IMG/VR virus record: IMGVR_UViG_3300007345_000373
Span: 1-20,890 of that record
Source: a virus
Length of the DNA stretch: 20,890 nt
Strand: one strand, 5' to 3'
Shown: positions 1 to 7,025 of the stretch, piece after piece
Position numbering within the stretch: the stretch's first letter is position 1
Layout: the number at the start of each line of letters is the position of its first letter
Notes under the pieces: generated by a model
What the model was told of the DNA's origin: nothing
The model's database searches: none
What the model saw: the letters and a program-made list of their open reading frames with translations, nothing else
Position numbers and translations under genes: made by a program

Positions 1-460
1 GACAAATGGGTATACTCTTTACAGCTACATTGATGCAGGCGAGCCGTGGCTAGGCAAAACAATTACCGCGTACAGCAACCTCCGAATAGAAACAAAAATT
101 GAAGTAAAAAGAGACGTTGAAGGAAGTTTTCTTAACCCGCCTATTGTTATTGCTGGGAGTTACGTTGTTTACGACGCCGAAGACCTAACAGGCGCAACTG
201 TTGCTAACTTAGGCACTGACGACCATCAATTACTCTTCGGCTCTGGCGCATCTACAGAAACAAGAACAGCAATAGATAATTCCGATATAACCGGAGCTAT
301 GACAGACGCTCAAATTAAAGCTTGGCTTTCTGCCGGGTGTCCGTTAAGGCATGATTATCAAAACGAGACTAATACCGAAGATGGTCGAACGGCGTCTGTT
401 GACTCGCCTGAAGTATATACCGTTAGACTGCTGGCAGGCTCAATAACCTACATACCATAG
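1..460 (+). CDS. Partial phage structural protein, probably tail appendage (5' end missing)
   Basis: An open frame runs from the window edge (codons begin at base 2) to a TAG at 458-460, giving the last 152 residues of a longer protein; its start lies upstream. The visible part is rich in Thr, Ser, Gly and Asp, with alternating hydrophobic stretches (IVIAGSYVVYDAE, VYTVRLLAGSITYIP) typical of beta-structured tail or fibre proteins. I do not recognise a specific family. The next gene lies in the same reading frame after the TAG and a further TAA at 467-469, so readthrough would have to pass two stops. The role as an appendage protein is inferred from its position just before fibre-like and tail genes. 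Confidence 0.6.
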   Translation, partial: TNGYTLYSYIDAGEPWLGKTITAYSNLRIETKIEVKRDVEGSFLNPPIVIAGSYVVYDAEDLTGATVANLGTDDHQLLFGSGASTETRTAIDNSDITGAMTDAQIKAWLSAGCPLRHDYQNETNTEDGRTASVDSPEVYTVRLLAGSITYIP

Positions 461-472
461 AGTAACTAACAA

Positions 473-688
473 GTGACTTATTACGTTCAGGCAGATTATT
501 GGGTCAGCGGGTACGCAGTAGGCGATCCGCTACTTGCCGCATCCGTCATCAGCGGCAATGGTATAATGCAAAGCTCGTGCAGATTGCTTTGGGATAGCGA
601 GGCGGAGCCGTCTTCCGTTTGGAGCAATAAAAATGAACCGGCGGGCGACTGGGTAAGCGTCATAGAGTCAATCCAAGTTTGGAGATAA
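473..688 (+). CDS. Small hypothetical protein in tail appendage module (71 aa)
   Basis: GTG start at 473, stop TAA at 686-688. The 71-residue product is rich in Trp, Tyr, Ser and Val, has no convincing signal peptide or membrane segment, and ends with IESIQVWR. It sits 12 bases after the preceding partial gene and 3 bases before the fibre-like gene at 692. The upstream ribosome-binding signal is weak (GAG about 12 bases before the start), so translation may depend on coupling to the gene before it. No family is recognised. A minor tail or appendage protein is likely from context only. Confidence 0.5.
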   Translation: MTYYVQADYWVSGYAVGDPLLAASVISGNGIMQSSCRLLWDSEAEPSSVWSNKNEPAGDWVSVIESIQVWR

Positions 689-691
689 GTA

Positions 692-1168
692 ATGCCTAAT
701 TTAACAACATCCTACTCATTCAATAAGCCGGTAGTGGGCGGCGATGATAATGCCTGGGGTGGATATTTAAATACCAACTGGGACAGTGTTGATGATTTGC
801 TAGACGGCACGTCCACCGTTACCGGCATGGCAATCACAAACGGGGCGTTTACGACTCCATCGCTCACAGGAACCCCTACAGAAGAAGTTTATACAATTTC
901 AGGCACGTCATATAACGTCGAGCCTGATAATGGGTCAATTCAGACGTGGGCGCTAACCGCCAACTCAAGCGCCTCGGTGACAAACATGGCGAACGGGCAG
1001 GCCATCACAATGATGATTAGCGACGGATCTAGCAGAACTCTTTCATGGTCAGGCGTTAGCTGGGTTGGAGGCTCTGCCCCAACGCTAGCAACATCTGGAT
1101 ACACAGTAGTTGCGTTATGGAAGGTGGCCTCCACCGTGTACGGCTCTCATATTGGCGATACAGCATAA
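692..1168 (+). CDS. Tail fibre/appendage-like protein with WGxxLNTNWD motif (158 aa)
   Basis: ATG at 692 gives 158 residues. The N-terminus (SFNKPVVGGDDNAWGGYLNT followed by NWDSVDDLLDG, about residues 9-39) is the pattern FNKP-x-VG-x-D-x-WG-x-x-LN-x-NWD-x-x-D-x-LLDG found at the start of many tail fibre and appendage proteins in podovirus-like phages. The remainder is a Ser/Thr/Gly-rich beta-type region with an MMISDGSSRTLSWSG stretch, like short fibre or receptor-proximal modules. There is no visible enzyme motif and no long trimeric shaft, so this is a short appendage or an adaptor rather than a full fibre. Its TAA overlaps the next ATG (TAATG at 1166-1170). Confidence 0.65.
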   Translation: MPNLTTSYSFNKPVVGGDDNAWGGYLNTNWDSVDDLLDGTSTVTGMAITNGAFTTPSLTGTPTEEVYTISGTSYNVEPDNGSIQTWALTANSSASVTNMANGQAITMMISDGSSRTLSWSGVSWVGGSAPTLATSGYTVVALWKVASTVYGSHIGDTA

Positions 1169-1815
1169 TGGCTTTTAGCTCTGAAAAATTGAGGGCCGCG
1201 TCTTCTGGAGAGGCAGGAGTTACTGGGTTTATTGGGTTTGATGAAATGGCGGAGGTGACGCTACCAAGCAGCTTTACGGTGGCCTCTGCTAGCGCAGAAA
1301 ATGGCGATCTTCTTATTGCCGCCGGTCTTCAGGACAATACTGGGTACTTAATATCAACCCCGAGTGAGTTTACTTCAAGACTTAACGATACAGGCACGAG
1401 ATTTTTTGCATTTACAGATGACGCATACTCTGAGGGTTTCAGCACTGTAAGCATTAGTGCTGGCGCGACCGATACTTGTTCGGCGGGGTTAGTAGCATTT
1501 CGTGGTTATGTTTTTGACGATATTGGAGACCTCAGCAATTTAGGGACAACGGTTCAACCAGGCAGCATTACGCTAACATCAAATGACAGTATCGTTGTTT
1601 GCATTGCCGGGCACTTTGGGGGAGCAAGCGCATCACAATTTTCTCGACCCGCTGGTTACACCCCTATTTTTCGCACATCACAACTAGTCAATTCTCCAGA
1701 CCCTTATGTCTGCATATCGTATTTAACGGGCGTAAGCTCAGGGTCTTATACATCTGGGACTGTATCGCTGAGCGCGACAGGTAAGGCATTTCTAATAGGA
1801 TTGAGGCCGGTATAA
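1168..1815 (+). CDS. Beta-rich appendage protein, possible receptor-binding module (215 aa)
   Basis: The start is placed at ATG 1168, which overlaps the preceding TAA in a TAATG junction. An in-frame ATG at 1117 is less likely because it would overlap the previous gene by 52 bases and add an N-terminus that looks like shadow translation. The product begins MAFSSEKLRAAS and continues as a Ser/Gly/Thr-rich, probably all-beta protein. Stretches such as ENGDLLIAAGLQDN, AGLVAFRGYVF and SNDSIVVCIAGHF resemble the GDLL...AFRG pattern of beta-sandwich appendage proteins in environmental phages. I infer a receptor-facing or decoration role; no catalytic motif is visible. It is coupled to the next gene by another TAATG. 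Confidence 0.55.
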   Translation: MAFSSEKLRAASSGEAGVTGFIGFDEMAEVTLPSSFTVASASAENGDLLIAAGLQDNTGYLISTPSEFTSRLNDTGTRFFAFTDDAYSEGFSTVSISAGATDTCSAGLVAFRGYVFDDIGDLSNLGTTVQPGSITLTSNDSIVVCIAGHFGGASASQFSRPAGYTPIFRTSQLVNSPDPYVCISYLTGVSSGSYTSGTVSLSATGKAFLIGLRPV

Positions 1816-2339
1816 TGTTTATTAAAGTAACTGATGGCACCGCTGTTGCATATTCAGAGCGTGAACTAAGGCAAGACAACCCAAACGTCAGCTTTCCATT
1901 GGTATTGACGGAAGACGTCCTTGCCGATTTTGACGTTTATGAGGCGCAGGAAGTTAGCGAGCCGTATGATGATGTTTTGTATGTGGGGGTAAAATCTTAC
2001 GTCTTAGATGACGGGGCGTGGAAGCAAGTATGGTCGCTTTCTCCAAGACCAGAAGCGGAAGCGAAAGCGCGATCTCAAGCAAAAATTACAGCACAAGTCC
2101 AAGAGACGCTTGATGTGTTTGCTCAAACAAAAAACTACAGAGATATGTTTAGCGCGGTTGGATATGCTAGCTCTACTAGCGCAAAATTTGCAGAAGAAGC
2201 GGCTAGGTGTATCGCTCTTCGGGATCAAACATGGCTGAAGTGTTATGAGATTCTTGAAGAAGTAGAAAATGGAGCTAGGCCGATACCGAGCAGCATTGAC
2301 GATATTGTGTCAGAGTTGCCAGACTTAACTTGGAGCTAA
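1815..2339 (+). CDS. Tail fibre assembly-like/appendage accessory protein (174 aa)
   Basis: ATG at 1815 overlaps the preceding stop (TAATG). The N-terminal third (LRQDNPNVSFP, residues 18-28, then VLADFDVYEAQEV) matches a pattern common in phage appendage accessory and fibre-assembly proteins, where a LRxDNPxxSFP segment precedes a strand-rich region. From about residue 75 the protein becomes helical and rich in Ala, Glu and Lys. It ends with a segment (YEILEEVENGARPIPS followed by IDDIVSELPDL) that in similar proteins closes the helical domain. It may act as a chaperone or be a virion component; sequence alone cannot separate these. Position after fibre-like genes fits either. Confidence 0.5.
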   Translation: MFIKVTDGTAVAYSERELRQDNPNVSFPLVLTEDVLADFDVYEAQEVSEPYDDVLYVGVKSYVLDDGAWKQVWSLSPRPEAEAKARSQAKITAQVQETLDVFAQTKNYRDMFSAVGYASSTSAKFAEEAARCIALRDQTWLKCYEILEEVENGARPIPSSIDDIVSELPDLTWS

Positions 2340-2340
2340 G

Positions 2341-3852
2341 ATGCCTCTCGTTAGCCTTGATATACCACCTGGAATCTATCGTCACGGAACGGATTTAGAT
2401 GCCAAAAATCGGTGGCACGATTCCAATTTAGTTCGATGGAAAAACAATTCTTTGCGCCCTATCGGTGGCTGGGAATCATACGTCAACAGTTCTGGGACTG
2501 CCATTCAAATCACCGACGGCTCTGGCACTCAAACAATAGCCAGAGGAGCCGTTTCTTGGGTTACTAACTCAAGCGCAATTTACCTAGCGACAGGGACTTA
2601 CAATAAGTTATTTGCCATTCAAGCAGATGGCACAATTTTAGATATAACACCAGGAGGACTTACTGCGGGCTTAATTGATGCAGGTGAGAACCTTGGTTAT
2701 GGCGGAAAGTCTTACGGTTATGGCACCTATGGGACGGGTCGGACATCGGACGGCGCAACAGTTGGGGCAACGGTTTGGACGTTGGACAACTGGGGAGAGT
2801 ATTTAGTTGGTTGCTCTACCGCAGACGGCGCTATTTACGAGTGGCAATTAGGTGCTGGCACCCCTGCCGCAGTTGTAGCGAACGCGCCAACTGGAAATCA
2901 GGCGATCGTAGTCACAGCAGAGCGTTTTTTATTTGCTCTTGGCGCATCAGGAAATCCCAGAAAGGTGTCGTGGTGCGACAAAGAGGACAACACCACATGG
3001 ACGCCATTAGCCACTAACGAGGCTGGAGACATAGAGCTAGCAACAAACGGACGCATTCTTGCTGGGGCAAGGGTAAGGGGCAGAACCCTTATTTTAACGT
3101 CAACGGACGCCCATATAGCGATTTACAATGGCCCGCCTACAGTTTACGGATTTGAAAGGGTTGGCACCGGATGCGGATTAATTGCGCCACAAGCAGTTGC
3201 TAGCATTGATGATGGTGCGTTTTGGATGGGTGCTAACGCCTTCTATGTTTATGATGGATCAACCGCAAAAGAAATCCAGTGTGATGTCTTAGATCATGTT
3301 TTTGATGATATTAACAGGTCTCAAGCGAATAAGGTTTGGGCGGTTTCAAACCAAAAAAGCGGAGAGGTGTGGTGGTTTTACCCTTCAGCATCATCTAGTG
3401 AGCCAAACAAATATGCTGCTTATGACTACAAGCGAGGTTATTGGCTGATAGGAGAAATCACAAGGACAGCAGGAGTTGATGCTGGGGTTTATTCATACCC
3501 TGTGTGGATTGAAAACACTGGGTACTTGTATTATCACGAAAGAGGTCTGTCTCATGGCGGTGTTTCACCATTTGCCGAAACTGGCCCTATTATGATTCAG
3601 ACCGGCGGCAATGTGGTAAAGGCAACCAATTTGATTCCCGATGAGGAAACTCTAGGGGACGTTTCTTTAACTTTTAAGACAAGATTTTATCCTACTGACA
3701 CAGAATATACTTACGGCCCTTTTTCAACATCAAACCCCACAAGCGTTCGCTTTACGGGTCGTCAAATCCGCATGAGGATAAATGGAAGTGACTTAAAAGA
3801 TTGGCGAGTTGGATCTATGAGGCTAGACATTCAGCCTGGGGGTAAAAGGTGA
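2341..3852 (+). CDS. Tail/stabilisation protein, P22 gp10-like beta-propeller candidate (503 aa)
   Basis: ATG at 2341 is one base after the preceding TAA. The start, VSLDIPPGIYRHGTDLDAKN with RWHDSNLVRWKNNSLRPIGGW after it, is a signature of a conserved structural protein in podovirus-like phages. The body is a repeated beta pattern in which Trp- and Gly-rich strands alternate (YLATGTYNKLFAI, YLVGCSTADGAIYEW, RGRTLILTSTDAHIAI, GAFWMGANAFYVYDG), as expected of a propeller. Length (503) is near the P22 gp10 stabilisation protein (about 470), which lies in the tail between portal and needle. I infer the same role: closing the portal channel and holding the tail hub. The overall call of structural tail protein is strong; gp10 homology is moderate. 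The next gene overlaps its stop (GTGA). Confidence 0.7.
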   Translation: MPLVSLDIPPGIYRHGTDLDAKNRWHDSNLVRWKNNSLRPIGGWESYVNSSGTAIQITDGSGTQTIARGAVSWVTNSSAIYLATGTYNKLFAIQADGTILDITPGGLTAGLIDAGENLGYGGKSYGYGTYGTGRTSDGATVGATVWTLDNWGEYLVGCSTADGAIYEWQLGAGTPAAVVANAPTGNQAIVVTAERFLFALGASGNPRKVSWCDKEDNTTWTPLATNEAGDIELATNGRILAGARVRGRTLILTSTDAHIAIYNGPPTVYGFERVGTGCGLIAPQAVASIDDGAFWMGANAFYVYDGSTAKEIQCDVLDHVFDDINRSQANKVWAVSNQKSGEVWWFYPSASSSEPNKYAAYDYKRGYWLIGEITRTAGVDAGVYSYPVWIENTGYLYYHERGLSHGGVSPFAETGPIMIQTGGNVVKATNLIPDEETLGDVSLTFKTRFYPTDTEYTYGPFSTSNPTSVRFTGRQIRMRINGSDLKDWRVGSMRLDIQPGGKR

Positions 3853-4502
3853 GCGTTGGAGAAAGACCCCCGCCGCCTTCTGGGGATAAATGGAAGCCTT
3901 ATGCCGAAAGGCTTTCTGACTATTTGGTAAGAATAAGGTCTCGACTAGCCTTTCTGTCTACAAATGAGTCCGCGTTTGATGATGGTGTGATTTTATGGAG
4001 TCCTACCGGATATCCTGTAGTATCAAAAAATGGCGAGTATCGCCAAATTGTATTGGCTGACGGTTATGGATTTTTCTACAACAACTCAAGCATTGCTCTT
4101 ACGGCCAACACCGCAACGCCCATAACATATACGGCTGACGCAAATAACGAGTCTTTATCAATATCTGGCTCAGAAATTACTTTTGAAGAGAGCGGCAAAT
4201 ACTTAATTTCGTTTTCCGCAGAAATATCGTCATCGTCTAGCAGTACGGTCAATTTTGCTTTTTGGCCTAGACTAAATGGATCAAATGTTGCAAACAGCAC
4301 GATGAGAAACGCGCTACATCAAAATAATTCTACCTTGGTTGTGTCGCGGACTGCATTGTTTTCACTTTCGTCGGGAGATGTGCTTCAGGCGATGACAGCC
4401 TCGGATAGCTCTTCAGGATCATTATCAGCAACGACATCTGCAATAGCGGGTGAGCCAGCATCGCCATCTTCAACGATCAGCATAATGAGAATTAGTCAAT
4501 AA
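3849..4502 (+). CDS. Appendage protein with probable C1q/TNF-like jelly-roll tip (217 aa)
   Basis: GTG start at 3849, overlapping the preceding TGA by four bases (GTGA). Residues 1-60 are polar and partly helical (KWKPYAERLSDYLVRIRSRL), likely an attachment segment. From about residue 72 the sequence has the strand and turn order of a C1q/TNF-like jelly roll: Ala/Thr-rich strands, FEESGKYLISFSAEISSS, FAFWPRLNGSNVANSTMR, then TALFSLSSGDVLQAM and a final strand ISIMRISQ. Such domains form trimeric tips on phage fibres and in spore coats. I infer a receptor-contacting or decoration protein. A motif-based fold guess, not a family match, supports the tip. Confidence 0.6.
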   Translation: MSVGERPPPPSGDKWKPYAERLSDYLVRIRSRLAFLSTNESAFDDGVILWSPTGYPVVSKNGEYRQIVLADGYGFFYNNSSIALTANTATPITYTADANNESLSISGSEITFEESGKYLISFSAEISSSSSSTVNFAFWPRLNGSNVANSTMRNALHQNNSTLVVSRTALFSLSSGDVLQAMTASDSSSGSLSATTSAIAGEPASPSSTISIMRISQ

Positions 4503-4513
4503 CGAGTGATATA

Positions 4514-4882
4514 ATGAGCATTGACGAAGAAATGGAAAGATGTCGTGAATGGATTGAGGCGGCTTTGGACTGTGGTGGCAACACTCACGATTTTTATGAT
4601 GTGCTGGAAAATGTTAAAGCTGGTTTAATGCAGTTTTGGCCCGCCGAAGACGCCTGCGCGGTCACAGAGATTGTTTCATACCCCAAAAAAAAGGTGTTAC
4701 ATATTTTTCTTGCAGGCGGAAACATGGAAACTATCATCTCAATGAACGATTCTGCGGAGCAGTTTGCAATGCTAAATGAGTGTTCTGGGATGAGTATTGC
4801 AGGCCGAAAAGGGTGGAAAAAAGTCTTGCAGGATAAAGGCTACAAAGAAGCGTTTACAACATTAGGGAAGGACTTGATATGA
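4514..4882 (+). CDS. Small GNAT-like protein in virion module (122 aa), function unknown
   Basis: ATG at 4514, with a weak AACGAG upstream. The protein starts with an acidic helix (SIDEEMERCREWIEAAL), then has a central strand pair (CAVTEIVSYPKKKVLHIFLA) and a C-terminal segment, SIAGRKGWKKVLQDKGYKEA, that resembles the last helix-strand of GNAT acyltransferase-like phage proteins, in which a G-R-x-G-W-x-x-x-L-x-x-x-G-[WYF] element recurs. Small proteins of this kind stand beside internal virion genes in T7-like phages (compare T7 gp13). No acetyl-CoA-binding loop (Q/RxxGxG/A) is seen, so enzymatic activity is doubtful. It is coupled by ATGA to the next gene. Confidence 0.45.
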   Translation: MSIDEEMERCREWIEAALDCGGNTHDFYDVLENVKAGLMQFWPAEDACAVTEIVSYPKKKVLHIFLAGGNMETIISMNDSAEQFAMLNECSGMSIAGRKGWKKVLQDKGYKEAFTTLGKDLI

Positions 4883-5364
4883 GTGGCGGAAAAGGCGGCA
4901 GTCAAACGTCTAGCGTAGAGATACCAGCTTGGGCGGAGACAGCTATGCAGGAAAACTTACAGCGAGCTAGGCAAGCGGCTCAAATTGGGTATCAACCTTA
5001 TTACGGCCCTGACGTGGCGGCCTTTACTCCGATGCAAGAGGCAGGAATGCAAAGTTCTTATGATGCTGCTGCCGCTTACGGACTAGTTCCGCAGGGGGGG
5101 AGCGCCATGGCTGGAGTGCCTCAAGCCCAAGAATTTGCCGGAGGCGTGAGGGGTTATTCATCTGGTGATTTATTTGAGCAAGCTAGGGCGGAGTTTGAGG
5201 CTAGAAACCCTAAACAAGCGCAACAATATAATCAGCTTTTTGTTCCTTACGGAACCGCAGAAAGCAGCCCAAATCAAAATGTAATCACCCTGCCAGACGG
5301 AACAACTATCCCTTTTTCTGGGGGCGGCACACCAATCAATCCTTTTAATTTTAATTTTAGTTAA
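4879..5364 (+). CDS. Internal virion protein-like, Gln/Ala/Gly-rich (161 aa)
   Basis: ATG at 4879 overlaps the previous stop in ATGA. The N-terminus opens with a Gly/Ser tag (SGGKGGSQTSSVEIPAW), then a helical region (AMQENLQRARQAAQIGYQ) and the phrase YYGPDVAAFTPMQEAGMQSS, a pattern often seen in environmental phage virion proteins encoded between tail and portal genes. The C-terminal half is low-complexity and ends in Asn/Phe-rich residues (INPFNFNFS). No enzymatic motif or membrane segment is seen. The likely role is a minor virion or ejection-associated protein. It and the next gene share the flavour of Gly-, Gln- and Met-rich helices, and together they may once have been one protein. Confidence 0.6.
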   Translation: MSGGKGGSQTSSVEIPAWAETAMQENLQRARQAAQIGYQPYYGPDVAAFTPMQEAGMQSSYDAAAAYGLVPQGGSAMAGVPQAQEFAGGVRGYSSGDLFEQARAEFEARNPKQAQQYNQLFVPYGTAESSPNQNVITLPDGTTIPFSGGGTPINPFNFNFS

Positions 5365-5376
5365 GCAGGTATTCTT

Positions 5377-6561
5377 ATGTCACAACCAGGATCAGGCCAG
5401 CCAATGATGGCGACGCCAGGAAGTGCTAACCCAGAAGCAGGATTTTCACAGCCGTTTTCAGCTTCAAATCGTTTTAACCAGCTAGCGGGCGGATCAAATA
5501 GAATGCGCTCTGGCGCTGGGAAAGGTGGCGGTCAAGTGCAAACAGCCCCATCTGGGCCTGCAACCCCTATGTCAAATCAGCCTCCAAATATGTTTAATCA
5601 AGCATCGCAAGCAATTCAGTCGGGAATGGCTGGCGCATATGGAGAAATGGGATATCAGCCGATGATGGTAGACCCAAACATGGGGATGGGTACAGGCCAG
5701 TCTGTAGGCCAAGAGCAGATCAGTCAGTTTTTTAATCCCTACGAGAGCCAGGTTGTTGAAAGTGTAATGTCTGACATTGAGCGAGCCAGACTAATGCAGG
5801 CCAATCAGTTGGGTGCTCAAACGCAGTCGGCAGGTGCTTTTGGCGGATCTCGGCATGGAATTATGGAGTCCGAGTTAGGTAGAAATGCCTTAGATCAAAT
5901 GGCTCGATCTGCTGCCAATTTGCGGTTGCAGGGCTATAGCCAAGCTCTTGGCGCGGCGCAAAGTGAGGCAGACAGGCTTCAGCAGGCTCAGCAATTTGGT
6001 GCCGGGCAGGGCTTGCAGGCAATGCTGGCAAATCAAGCTGCTGGTCTCGCCGGTTCGGGGCAACGCTTAGCGGCGGGGCAGCAACTAGCGAATATCGGCA
6101 ATATGGGATTTGGTCAGGCGCAAAGCGTTCAGGCCAATATGCAGCAACAAGGATTAATGCAACAAGCGCTGCAGCAACAGCTTATGGACGCATCAAGAAA
6201 CCAGTATGCCGGATACTCCCAATTCCCCGGTCAAAGTCTTGGATATTACGCGCAAGCATTAGGGGCCACTCAGATACCTCAAAGCCAAACCACATCTCGT
6301 CAGCCTGGGCTGTTTGATTATCTTAGCCTCGGCCTTTCGGCGGTATCTGATATTCAGTTAAAAACCGACATTAAAGTGATTGGCCTAACCCAGGGCGGTC
6401 ATAATGTTTACGAGTGGACTTGGAACGAAAAAGGTAACGACATAGGCGAACACGGACGCGCTCGTGGCGTTATCGCTCAAGAGGTAGCGATGAAGCAGCC
6501 GGAGGCCGTTATTCGCGGAAATCATGGTTACCTAATGGTTGATTATTCAAGGATTCACTAA
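5377..6561 (+). CDS. Gln/Gly/Met-rich virion protein with C-terminal S74 chaperone domain (394 aa)
   Basis: ATG at 5377 follows AGCAGG at 5364-5369. Residues 1-110 are low-complexity Pro/Gly/Met/Gln. Residues about 112-320 are a helical Gln/Ala-rich region with an FFNPYESQVVESVMSDIERA segment typical of phage internal proteins. Residues 324-394 carry the S74 intramolecular-chaperone signature: SDIQLKTDI at 324-332 (Ser324 and Lys329 at the spacing of the known Ser-Lys cleavage dyad of endosialidase-type domains), GVIAQEV at 364-370 and GYLMVDYS at 384-391. In fibres this domain trimerises, then cuts itself off. Here it stands on a protein with no fibre shaft, and it ends right after the core. 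The next ATG overlaps the TAA (TAATG). Confidence 0.7.
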   Translation: MSQPGSGQPMMATPGSANPEAGFSQPFSASNRFNQLAGGSNRMRSGAGKGGGQVQTAPSGPATPMSNQPPNMFNQASQAIQSGMAGAYGEMGYQPMMVDPNMGMGTGQSVGQEQISQFFNPYESQVVESVMSDIERARLMQANQLGAQTQSAGAFGGSRHGIMESELGRNALDQMARSAANLRLQGYSQALGAAQSEADRLQQAQQFGAGQGLQAMLANQAAGLAGSGQRLAAGQQLANIGNMGFGQAQSVQANMQQQGLMQQALQQQLMDASRNQYAGYSQFPGQSLGYYAQALGATQIPQSQTTSRQPGLFDYLSLGLSAVSDIQLKTDIKVIGLTQGGHNVYEWTWNEKGNDIGEHGRARGVIAQEVAMKQPEAVIRGNHGYLMVDYSRIH

Positions 6562-7025
6562 TGAGCCTTCTTAATGCGTTGATTGAAATGGCTAAAAGAC
6601 CTTCTCAGGCTAGCCTGCAGGCTCCGGCCCCAACGGGTATGCCAAGTGGCGTTAATCCGTTCCAGCAGTCGCAGATGCAGGCTCAATTTAATGCGGCTAT
6701 GGCTGGGCTACCCCAATCTGGTTTTGGCCCAAATATGAGCATGGCGGCAAGTCCTATGGAGGCTCAGTCACCAGTCAATCCGATTCCCCAAGAGGGCATG
6801 ATGGATATTTTGGCGAGAAACTTTCAGGGAGGCTCTGGATACGCTGGGCTTCAGCCGCTAAGTATGCCGCATATGCAAATGTCTACCCCTGGAATGGGGC
6901 GGCCTGCAGCCATCGCACCAACGCCTGTTGAGATGACAACCGGAGCGGGAATTATGGGGTCGCCTGCCCAGAATGATAATGGCGATATGTTGAAAAAATT
7001 AATGATGATGATGGGGGCCGGATAA
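6561..7025 (+). CDS. Met/Pro/Gln-rich low-complexity virion-module protein (154 aa)
   Basis: ATG at 6561, TAATG junction with the preceding gene. The protein has a short helix at the start (SLLNALIEMAKR), a long Pro/Gln/Met/Gly-rich central region, and ends LKKLMMMMGAG. Met is very frequent, which is unusual for a globular protein and suggests a flexible, extended chain. No domain is recognised. Its place between two virion-type genes, both junctions being one-base overlaps, suggests stoichiometric co-production as part of the internal protein set. Confidence 0.55.
   Translation: MSLLNALIEMAKRPSQASLQAPAPTGMPSGVNPFQQSQMQAQFNAAMAGLPQSGFGPNMSMAASPMEAQSPVNPIPQEGMMDILARNFQGGSGYAGLQPLSMPHMQMSTPGMGRPAAIAPTPVEMTTGAGIMGSPAQNDNGDMLKKLMMMMGAG

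Noticed and set aside
1117-1167. Earlier ATG for the 1168 gene
   Set aside because: It lies inside the preceding gene, and the TAATG at 1166-1170 matches the junction style of the module.
2008-2238. Lys/Arg-rich + frame inside the 1815-2339 gene
   Set aside because: Frame-shifted reading of a Glu/Ala/Lys-rich helix; composition looks like a nuclear-localisation-type protein but only because of the frame.
5377-6561. Calling the 5377 gene a tail fibre because of its S74 domain
   Set aside because: No beta-helix, collagen-like or triple-coil shaft is seen; the body resembles internal virion proteins, so only the C-terminal domain is shared with fibres.
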